From Actinomycetota bacterium (GTDB taxonomy: Bacteria > Actinomycetota > Acidimicrobiia > Acidimicrobiales > Ilumatobacteraceae): a DNA stretch of 10,226 bases. Shown here piece by piece: positions 1 through 5,177 of the stretch. Both the position numbers and the translations under genes were made by a program. Position 1 is the stretch's first letter. Each line of letters starts with the position of its first letter. The stretch spans positions 1 to 10,226 of the forward strand of contig WLKU01000038.1 in the NCBI GenBank assembly GCA_009701105.1. The letters run 5' to 3'. The notes beneath the pieces were generated by a model. That model saw only the letters and a program-made list of their open reading frames with translations, ran no database searches and had not been told where the DNA came from.

Positions 1-1472
1 ATACCGGCGAGTTTTGCCAAGATCTGCCACTCATCTGGTTGGTCGGCTTCGCGCTCAAACACAGCCTCAGAAAAATTGGCGACGTTGCGAATCGAAAATG
101 CAGTGAAGACCATGTCGTAATGACTGCGCTCAAGATGTGACGGCGGTGGCAAAATCACATCTGCATGTCGAGTTGTTTCATTTAAATAAATGTCAACAGA
201 AACCATGAACTCGAGAGAGTCAAATGCTTTTTCGAGTTGCTCGCCATTGGGCGTTGACAACAATGGGTTTCCCGCCACCGTCACCATCGCCCTGATCTGA
301 CCCTCGCCGGGAGTCAACATTTCTTCGGCCATGACCGACACCGGATATTCGCCTATTGCTTCAGGCGATTTACGCACACGCGAATATCCGTGCCCGATGC
401 GAAAACCCTTGCCTCTGCCCGACTCCCCGCGTGTGGTTTGATTGCCAGCAGCAGGCATCGGAAACATCACACCGCCTGACTTGTCAAGATTGCCCGTGAT
501 CGTATTAATGACATCAACCAGCCAGGAGGCGGTCGTGCCAAACGAGACCGTTGTTGTTCCGATACGACCATATACAAGTGCGGTCGGTGCAGCGCTCAGT
601 TCTCCAGCAATCCGGCGAATCGTTTCTGCATCAATACCGATTGCTTGCTCAACACCTTCTGGCGTAAACGGTGCAAGCGCACCAGACAATTGGTCGAACC
701 CGGCAATGTGCGCGCGCACGTGGTCGCCCACATCGGCTTTGCCGCTCGCAAGAATTGTGTGAGCAATTGCCGCGAGCAACAGTGCGTCACCGTTTGGTCG
801 AATTGCCAGCCACTCATCAGATGATTCAGCGGTGCGGCTTCGACGCGGATCTACGACAACAAGTTTCCCACCGCGTTCACGCAGTGCTTCCAGCCGACCG
901 GGAAAATCTGGCGCTGTGCACAAACTTCCGTTGGACTCGTAAGGGTCTGCGCCAAGCATCAATACATAGTCAGTGCGATCTAGATCAGGAATCGCGACAG
1001 AAGCAACTGTGCCAAACATGTAAGCAGACGCAACCTGTTTTGGAAGTTGATCAACAGACGATGCGCTGAAGCGCTGCTTTGTTCCAATCGCTTGCATCCA
1101 GGCACGGTTGTACAACAACGGCGCAAGGTTGTGCGCATTTGGATTACCAACATATGTGCCCACCGAGCCACGACCGTGTGTATTAATCACACCCATAAGT
1201 CCACGCTCAACTTCAGCCCACGCTTCTTGCCACGAAACTTCTACGTGTACTCCGTTGCGCTTGATGAGTGGTTTGCGCAAACGATCTGGGTCTTCATGTA
1301 GTTGCTTGAGTGTGCTGCCCTTCGGACAGATGAATCCATGACTAAATACATCATCGCGGTCTCCACGAATGCGCGAAACTTTGTCGCCTTTGACCGTGAT
1401 CTCAAGTCCGCACGTTGCTTCACACAGCGGACATGTTCGATAAACAACTCGCTCTTGGTCGACAATTGACAT
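1..1472 (-). CDS. Molybdopterin-dependent oxidoreductase (formate dehydrogenase/BisC-type superfamily), C-terminus beyond the window
   Basis: About 490 N-terminal residues are visible; the gene runs off the left edge (family proteins are usually about 650-800 residues). An N-terminal [4Fe-4S] motif is clear: Cys14, Cys17, Cys21 and Cys49 (TCPLCEATCG, then ICPKG), with Lys51 at the position of the electron-transfer lysine of FdhF. The molybdopterin guanine dinucleotide-binding core follows, including LMLGADPYESNG (172-183), LVVVDPRRSRTA (204-215) and, later, VTVAGNPLLS and ADVILPPPSHLERS. By gapless eye alignment to E. coli FdhF, the Sec/Cys Mo-ligand position is Asp141 and the next residue, usually His, is Gln142. 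A true formate dehydrogenase is therefore doubtful and the substrate is unknown. No Tat signal is visible at the N-terminus, so it is probably cytoplasmic. ATG at 1472 is chosen because it lies 13 codons before the first cluster Cys; an in-frame GTG at 1487 is an alternative. The ribosome-binding site is weak. It diverges from the reductase at 1523. Confidence 0.9.
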   Translation of the reverse strand, partial: MSIVDQERVVYRTCPLCEATCGLEITVKGDKVSRIRGDRDDVFSHGFICPKGSTLKQLHEDPDRLRKPLIKRNGVHVEVSWQEAWAEVERGLMGVINTHGRGSVGTYVGNPNAHNLAPLLYNRAWMQAIGTKQRFSASSVDQLPKQVASAYMFGTVASVAIPDLDRTDYVLMLGADPYESNGSLCTAPDFPGRLEALRERGGKLVVVDPRRSRTAESSDEWLAIRPNGDALLLAAIAHTILASGKADVGDHVRAHIAGFDQLSGALAPFTPEGVEQAIGIDAETIRRIAGELSAAPTALVYGRIGTTTVSFGTTASWLVDVINTITGNLDKSGGVMFPMPAAGNQTTRGESGRGKGFRIGHGYSRVRKSPEAIGEYPVSVMAEEMLTPGEGQIRAMVTVAGNPLLSTPNGEQLEKAFDSLEFMVSVDIYLNETTRHADVILPPPSHLERSHYDMVFTAFSIRNVANFSEAVFEREADQPDEWQILAKLAG

Positions 1473-1522
1473 CCCTGTATCGTGCCACACAGAGTCGTTC
1501 TCACCAATAGGCTTGATTTTCT

Positions 1523-2206
1523 GTGAGACGCATTTTTCCCGCACCCAGCGCAGAAATTTCTGTGCGCGAGGCGTATGGCGTAGATCGGTCGCGGATTACG
1601 ACTATCACGGGTAGCCGACCAACGATCGGCCTGTGCATGGTCATGAGTCTGGATGGTTCGACCGTTGTGCAAGGCAATTCACGCGCTCTTTCCGGCGATG
1701 CCGACCGCTCAATACTTGTGGGGTTGCGTTCACTAGCCGATGTGATCGTCGTCGGATCCTCTACCGTTCGCATCGACGACTACGGTCCGCCGTCTCGAAA
1801 AGACTTGCGAGTGGGGGTAGTTTCGCGCACAGGAAACCTCGATTTATCAACGCCACTCTTCACCAGCGGGGCTGGGTTTCTGATCATTCCCGAAGATGCC
1901 CCAGAGCCGTCCAACCCGGCAGTCACCTGTATTCGTGCCGGCAAGGGTTCGGTGGATTTTGCCTCTGCAATGAATCAACTCGAGGGCAAATTTATCCAAC
2001 TTGAAGGTGGGCCAGGACTGAACGCTTCGATGGCGCAAGCCGACCTTATTGATGAAATCAACTTGACCATCAGCCCAAACATCGCAGCGAATAATGAACC
2101 TCGCTTACTCAGTGAAGCATTACCAATTTTGAATCGATTTACGTTGTCGCACATTCTTGAAGAAGAAGGCTTTTTGTTTTTGCGCTATACGAGAAACAAA
2201 AATTAA
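1523..2206 (+). CDS. Stand-alone pyrimidine/dihydrofolate reductase-like protein (RibD C-terminal domain family)
   Basis: The 227-residue protein matches the reductase half of RibD (riboflavin pathway, NADPH-dependent reduction of the ribosyl-aminopyrimidine), without the N-terminal zinc deaminase domain. Visible motifs are MSLDG (41-45), LADVIVVGSSTVRIDDYGPP (71-90, the nucleotide-binding region that normally reads GAxTVRxDxP), the glycine-rich EGGPGLN (161-167) and DEINLTISP (177-185). The GTG start at 1523 is supported by an in-frame stop just upstream (TGA at 1514) and by the MRRIFPAP opening, which resembles the MRxLxP openings I associate with actinobacterial members of this family. No other rib gene is in the window, so a riboflavin role is not shown by context; it could act on another pterin- or pyrimidine-like substrate. 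A 4-bp stop-to-stop overlap with nrdR closes the gene. The fold assignment is strong; the substrate is unknown. Confidence 0.88.
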   Translation: MRRIFPAPSAEISVREAYGVDRSRITTITGSRPTIGLCMVMSLDGSTVVQGNSRALSGDADRSILVGLRSLADVIVVGSSTVRIDDYGPPSRKDLRVGVVSRTGNLDLSTPLFTSGAGFLIIPEDAPEPSNPAVTCIRAGKGSVDFASAMNQLEGKFIQLEGGPGLNASMAQADLIDEINLTISPNIAANNEPRLLSEALPILNRFTLSHILEEEGFLFLRYTRNKN

Positions 2207-2679
2207 GCGCGCGAAGTACTGGCGTGCTTTTCGAGTAACGCAAGTTCGCGTTTGAAGTCTGCAGCATCATCAAAGTTTTTGTAGACGCTCGCAAAACGCA
2301 TATATGCAACTTCATCGATCAAACGCAATTGCTCGAGCACAGCATGACCAACTTGATTACTGGTGACGTCTCCACCCTCAAGACGCAAGGCATCCTCTAT
2401 CCGCTCGGCAATTTCCATAATCATCTCGTCGCTGACCGGCCGGCCCTTTACGGCGGCCTGGATACCGGCCATCATTTTGAGTCGGTCAAAAGGCTGTTTG
2501 CCACCGCCCCGTTTGACCACGTTGAGCGCTGCTTCTTCAAGTCGCTCATAGGTAGTAAATCGATATCCGCATTGAGTGCAACTACGACGACGACGAATTG
2601 CGCCCCCTTCTTCAGAGAGACGCGAATCGATCACCTTGGTGTCGTCAAACGAACAACTTGGACAATGCACTTCTGGCAC
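2203..2679 (-). CDS. nrdR: Transcriptional repressor NrdR (ribonucleotide reductase regulator)
   Basis: NrdR is a zinc-ribbon plus ATP-cone repressor that senses ATP/dATP and represses ribonucleotide reductase operons by binding paired NrdR boxes. The 158-residue protein shows the zinc ribbon CPSC (Cys6, Cys9) and CTQC (Cys34, Cys37), the signature AIRRRRSC (27-34), the conserved RFTTYE (40-45), and the ATP-cone (about 52-140) with PFDRLKMMAG and VAYMRFASVYKNF. The start at 2679 is GTG. A second GTG at 2670 would give MHCPSC, closer to the usual NrdR opening (MxCPxC), and may be the true start; neither has a strong ribosome-binding site. It lies 41 bp downstream of the LysM gene on the same strand, probably co-transcribed with it. 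The order lexA (divergent) - LysM protein - nrdR matches mycobacteria (Rv2720 - Rv2719c - Rv2718c). No nrd structural gene and no obvious NrdR box is visible here. Confidence 0.96.
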   Translation of the reverse strand: MPEVHCPSCSFDDTKVIDSRLSEEGGAIRRRRSCTQCGYRFTTYERLEEAALNVVKRGGGKQPFDRLKMMAGIQAAVKGRPVSDEMIMEIAERIEDALRLEGGDVTSNQVGHAVLEQLRLIDEVAYMRFASVYKNFDDAADFKRELALLEKHASTSRA

Positions 2680-2720
2680 ATTACACCAAATACATCAATG
2701 AAAATTGAGTTATTTGCAAA

Positions 2721-3230
2721 TTATGGAATACGAACGAGCTGACCAGCAACGATTGCATCGCCGTTGATGCGCACGAGTTGATCGACAAGATCTGAGATAT
2801 TTGCTTGAGGGGCAACCCTTTTTGCAATCGCCCACAATGTGTCGCCTGGTTGTGCGATAACTGTGCGAGGTTCAATTGACTGACCAGCCACAGCTTGATC
2901 GGCTTGTGCCGTCGTGCCGGTTGCGCCAATTACACCTGCGATAACGACACCAAGGATGAGCATCGATGCAACCAACACCACGAGCCGACGGCGCTGGTAC
3001 GTGGCAACCGAAGGGGCACTGGCCGCGTTAGTAGCCAATGATGGATGCTGGGCGGAACGTCGAGCTGCCGGACGACTGGCTGGACGGGCGCCTGGCCGGC
3101 TGGCTGGGCGATAAGCCCCAACTGGGGTTGGGTCAATCTCGGGAACGAGGTAGAGGTGGCGGGCCGGGCGAACATGCTGACGGTTCGTTGTTTGGCGGGT
3201 TGTAGTTTGGTGGTTCAGTGCTAGTGCCAT
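2721..3230 (-). CDS. ChiZ-like LysM membrane protein (SOS-linked cell-wall/division protein)
   Basis: This 169-residue protein has three parts. Residues 1-80 are an Arg- and Pro-rich, probably disordered tail containing four RPxx tetrapeptides (41-56). Residues about 82-104 form one transmembrane helix (RLVVLVASMLILGVVIAGV), preceded by QRRR, which predicts an N-in orientation. Residues about 122-168 form a LysM peptidoglycan-binding domain (VIAQPGDTLWAIAKRVAP ... INGDAIVAGQLVRIP) on the outside. Architecture and gene position match M. tuberculosis Rv2719c/ChiZ, a DNA-damage-induced cell-wall protein reported to affect division and to contact divisome proteins. I see no separate hydrolase domain, so enzymatic activity is not supported by sequence alone. 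The ATG at 3230 has a good ribosome-binding site (AAAGGA, 7-nt spacer). Divergence from lexA across four SOS-like boxes suggests LexA control. Orthology to ChiZ is inferred from architecture and synteny. Confidence 0.87.
   Translation of the reverse strand: MALALNHQTTTRQTTNRQHVRPARHLYLVPEIDPTPVGAYRPASRPGARPASRPAARRSAQHPSLATNAASAPSVATYQRRRLVVLVASMLILGVVIAGVIGATGTTAQADQAVAGQSIEPRTVIAQPGDTLWAIAKRVAPQANISDLVDQLVRINGDAIVAGQLVRIP
3063..3110 (-). repeat. Four tandem 12-bp units encoding RPxx tetrapeptides in the ChiZ-like tail
   Basis: Read on the minus strand, this 48-bp stretch is four 12-bp units encoding RPAS, RPGA, RPAS and RPAA (residues 41-56 of the LysM protein), followed by RR. The units are similar but not identical in DNA, mainly at third codon positions. 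The result is a strongly basic, flexible segment facing the cytoplasm just before the membrane helix. Such in-frame units can expand or contract by slippage, so length may vary between related strains. Confidence 0.75.
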
Positions 3231-3237
3231 GATTAAG

Positions 3238-3243
3238 TCCTTT
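3238..3243 (-). promoter_or_regulatory. Ribosome-binding site of the ChiZ-like gene
   Basis: The minus strand reads AAAGGA followed by 7 nt and ATG at 3230. This is the clearest Shine-Dalgarno site in the window and fixes the start. Most neighbouring genes start with weak sites or by overlap coupling. Confidence 0.75.
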
Positions 3244-3301
3244 GTTTATTGTTGGTGTGTAAGGGTTTTGGGGGTATTCGATCTCGTACAAACCACTCTA
3301 G

Positions 3302-3315
3302 CGAACAGGTGTTCG
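3302..3315. promoter_or_regulatory. LexA operator (SOS box 1)
   Basis: CGAACAGGTGTTCG has both half sites perfect (GAAC-N4-GTTC), matching the Gram-positive/actinobacterial LexA box. It lies just downstream of the predicted chiZ transcription start (about 3319 on the minus strand), where bound LexA would block initiation or escape. Confidence 0.88.
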
Positions 3316-3325
3316 GAGTTTGCGG

Positions 3326-3331
3326 ATCTTA
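3326..3331 (-). promoter_or_regulatory. Probable -10 element of the chiZ promoter
   Basis: The minus strand reads TAAGAT, close to the sigma70-type consensus TATAAT, directly after SOS box 2. No good -35 hexamer is seen 16-18 bp upstream (the sequence there is around CTGTTC, inside SOS box 3). It predicts a transcription start near 3319 and a 5' leader of roughly 90 nt before the ChiZ-like start. It is a hypothesis from one hexamer plus operator placement. Confidence 0.45.
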
Positions 3332-3345
3332 CGAACATTTGTTCG
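3332..3345. promoter_or_regulatory. LexA operator (SOS box 2)
   Basis: CGAACATTTGTTCG has both half sites perfect (GAAC-N4-GTTC). It directly abuts the predicted chiZ -10 element, filling the spacer of that promoter, and lies just upstream of the lexA -35 region. It could therefore serve both genes. Confidence 0.9.
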
Positions 3346-3346
3346 C

Positions 3347-3360
3347 CGAACAGGTGTTTG
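3347..3360. promoter_or_regulatory. LexA operator, imperfect right half (SOS box 3)
   Basis: CGAACAGGTGTTTG is GAAC-N4-GTTT, one base off the perfect box and otherwise identical to box 1. It starts one base after box 2 ends, and its last three bases (3358-3360) are the first three bases of the lexA -35 hexamer TTGACT. Bound LexA would occlude RNA polymerase at lexA. Confidence 0.75.
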
Positions 3361-3386
3361 ACTCTGGGGGCGAACACCCGTACGAT
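3358..3386 (+). promoter_or_regulatory. lexA promoter, predicted leaderless start
   Basis: A -35 hexamer TTGACT (3358-3363), a 17-bp spacer and a -10 hexamer TACGAT (3381-3386) form a near-consensus sigma70/SigA-type promoter. The usual 6-7 nt from the -10 to the start of transcription puts +1 at or next to the lexA ATG (3393), so the mRNA is probably leaderless, which is common in actinobacteria. SOS box 3 overlaps the -35 and box 4 overlaps the spacer and -10, consistent with tight autorepression. Confidence 0.75.
3371..3384. promoter_or_regulatory. LexA operator, imperfect right half (SOS box 4)
   Basis: CGAACACCCGTACG has a perfect left half and GTAC in place of GTTC on the right. The altered half coincides with the first bases of the lexA -10 hexamer TACGAT. 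It is probably a weaker LexA site; alone it would be marginal, but its position inside the lexA promoter supports it. Confidence 0.6.
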
Positions 3387-3392
3387 GGAGCC

Positions 3393-4043
3393 ATGACTTC
3401 CCTCCCCACAAGCGCCCACACCCAGCTCACCGACCGCCAGCGCGGCATCCTCGACTTCATCGAAAAGAACATGCGCGAGCGTGGCTACCCGCCATCGGTT
3501 CGCGAGATCGGTGAAGCAGTTGGCCTCAGTTCATCGGCCACTGTGCACAACCACCTCGGCACACTGCAAAAACTTGGCTATCTCCATCGCGATCCAACGA
3601 AGCCACGCGCAATTGAAGTTCGTTACGAAGCATCCAGCGGCGTTGCAATGGAGCGGCGTCCAGTGAAACACGTTCCACTCGTTGGCGACGTTGCTGCAGG
3701 CGTCAATGTGCTCGCTCAAGAAAATGTTGAAGAACTCGTTCCCCTACCAATGGACTTCACCGGTGACGGCGAATTGTTTATGTTGCGTGTTCGCGGCAAC
3801 TCAATGATCGACGCTGGCATTTTGGACGGTGACTTTGTTGTGTGTCGTCAGCAAACAACTGCCGACAACGGCGACATCGTGGTCGCTGGTATTCCCGGCG
3901 ATGAAGCCACAATCAAAACTTTTGCCAAGACCGGCAACACCATCACTCTCACACCATCCAACTCTTCAATGAAGCCGATGAAGTTTGAGACTGACGAAGT
4001 TTCGGTTTACGGCAAGCTCGTCACCGTATTACGTCGCCTATAA
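3393..4043 (+). CDS. lexA: LexA repressor, SOS regulator (self-cleaving serine peptidase S24)
   Basis: The 216-residue LexA represses the SOS regulon and self-cleaves when stimulated by RecA-ssDNA filaments. The N-terminal winged helix-turn-helix (about 13-75) contains YPPSVREIGEAVGLSS and TVHNHLGTLQKLGYL. The C-terminal S24 domain shows the cleavage site Ala102-Gly103 (GDVAAG), the nucleophile Ser137 (RGNSM) and the general-base Lys175 (ATIKTF); the Ser-Lys spacing fits E. coli LexA (119/156). The ATG at 3393 is preferred over an in-frame start at 3249, because the latter would translate through the SOS boxes and promoter and add 48 residues without LexA character. A GGAG only 2 nt before the ATG is too close to be a standard ribosome-binding site, which fits a leaderless mRNA. 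It diverges from the ChiZ-like gene and converges with dapC after 15 bp. Confidence 0.97.
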   Translation: MTSLPTSAHTQLTDRQRGILDFIEKNMRERGYPPSVREIGEAVGLSSSATVHNHLGTLQKLGYLHRDPTKPRAIEVRYEASSGVAMERRPVKHVPLVGDVAAGVNVLAQENVEELVPLPMDFTGDGELFMLRVRGNSMIDAGILDGDFVVCRQQTTADNGDIVVAGIPGDEATIKTFAKTGNTITLTPSNSSMKPMKFETDEVSVYGKLVTVLRRL

Positions 4044-4058
4044 ATTAAGCGAATAATT

Positions 4059-5177
4059 TCAACTGACACTGAGGCGTTGGGCCATCAACTCAATGCGCTC
4101 ATCGGGTTGCACAACCGCAACACGAACATTGTTTGATCCGCCAGCACCATAAAAATCACCAGGGCTTACAAGAGCCCCACCCTCGGTTGCAAGGCGTTCT
4201 GCAAACTCCCAGCCATCACTTGCGTCGAACCACAAATAAAAACCACCTGCTGGCAAATCAATAGCGCGACCCGACCACTTGCTCAACACATCCGCAGTGC
4301 GCTCAAGGCGCTTGCGATACACACTGGCCTGAACCTTCACACTCGCATCATCATTCAGCGCCACAACGCCCGCGGCTTGCGCTGGCCCCGGCACCATCAA
4401 ACCCGCGTGCTTGCGCACTTCTTTGAGGTAATGCACGATGTCGGCGTCACCTGCGTAAAACGCAACACGTAAACCGGCGAGGTTTGAGCGTTTGGAAAGT
4501 GAATGCAACGCGACGACGCCTTCCGTTCCGTATTCGAGAGCCGTACGCGACTTGCCCTGCCACGTGAACTCGACATAACACTCATCACTAAAAACCGGAA
4601 CGTCGTGTTTGCGACCCCATGCCACGACTGCACCCATGTCTTCGAGTGCGCCTGTTGGGTTGCTTGGCGAGTTCATCCAAATCATCAGTGCGCGCTTTGC
4701 ATCGTCTGCACTGATCTTTGTGAGGTCAATACCGCCCGATTCGGTCATGGGCACAGCAACAGGCCTACAACCCGACAACATCGCGCCCATTGCATAGCTT
4801 GGGTAACTCACGGCAGGAAACAACACGGTGTCGCGGGACGGCGTGCGCAACTTCATCCACTGCGGCGTGGTCACTACGAATTCTTTACTTCCAACACATG
4901 CCGCTATTTGCGACAACGGGATGTCTATATCAAACCTTCGTTGCATCCATGTATGTGCAGCACTGCGCAATGGTTCGATGCCGATAGATGGCGGGTAACC
5001 GCGCTCGAGATTGGACGTAGAAAGGGCGGTAATAACTGCTGCACTCGGTGGGTCACATGGATCACCCACCGACAGATCGATGATCCCGCCTGCATGTTTT
5101 GCAGCAACGGTCTTAAACACATCGAGACGGTCGTACGGATACGGAGGTGGAACAAAGCCATCTGAGTTACTTGTCAT
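4059..5177 (-). CDS. dapC: Succinyldiaminopimelate aminotransferase (PLP fold type I)
   Basis: This enzyme is predicted to transfer an amino group from glutamate to N-succinyl-2-amino-6-ketopimelate in the succinylase branch of diaminopimelate/lysine synthesis. The 372-residue protein has class I/II aminotransferase hallmarks: NSPSNPTG (169-176, with PLP-contacting Asn173), SDECY (197-201, with Asp198 for the PLP ring nitrogen and Tyr201), SLSKRSNLAGLR (226-237, with Schiff-base Lys229 and phosphate-binding Arg237), and Arg352 in NVRVAVV as the likely substrate-carboxylate Arg. The segment DLSVGDPCDPPS (34-45) and the ERGYPPSIG stretch (59-67) are characteristic of actinobacterial DapC. The start ATG (5177) overlaps the hflX stop in an ATGA, so translation is probably coupled. 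It is the last gene of the operon containing dapF, which acts two steps later in the same pathway. A different aminotransferase substrate is possible, but context supports DapC. Confidence 0.88.
   Translation of the reverse strand: MTSNSDGFVPPPYPYDRLDVFKTVAAKHAGGIIDLSVGDPCDPPSAAVITALSTSNLERGYPPSIGIEPLRSAAHTWMQRRFDIDIPLSQIAACVGSKEFVVTTPQWMKLRTPSRDTVLFPAVSYPSYAMGAMLSGCRPVAVPMTESGGIDLTKISADDAKRALMIWMNSPSNPTGALEDMGAVVAWGRKHDVPVFSDECYVEFTWQGKSRTALEYGTEGVVALHSLSKRSNLAGLRVAFYAGDADIVHYLKEVRKHAGLMVPGPAQAAGVVALNDDASVKVQASVYRKRLERTADVLSKWSGRAIDLPAGGFYLWFDASDGWEFAERLATEGGALVSPGDFYGAGGSNNVRVAVVQPDERIELMAQRLSVS

Noticed and set aside
442..1069. Overlapping plus-strand open frames antisense to the molybdopterin oxidoreductase
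   Set aside because: The minus-strand frame carries continuous family motifs, including the Fe-S cluster cysteines. The antisense frames have no recognisable domain.
1473..1522. Promoters in the 50-bp gap between the divergent oxidoreductase and reductase genes
   Set aside because: Isolated -10-like hexamers exist (TAGGCT at 1508 on plus, GATACA on minus), but no matching -35 is visible on either strand, so no promoter is called.
3249..3392. N-terminal extension of LexA by 48 residues from an in-frame start at 3249
   Set aside because: It would translate the SOS boxes and the lexA promoter. The added residues are unlike LexA, and the ATG at 3393 matches the normal LexA length.
4042..4059. 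Inverted repeat AAATTA / TAATTT with a 6-nt loop between the convergent lexA and dapC genes, as a bidirectional terminator
   Set aside because: The stem is only six A-T pairs and would be too weak for a hairpin terminator; it may be chance in an AT-rich 15-bp gap.
4503..5165. Long open frame of 220 codons on the plus strand, antisense to dapC
   Set aside because: It lies wholly inside the well-supported dapC gene; its composition (many Cys, His and Arg) is typical of a shadow frame and no family motif is visible.
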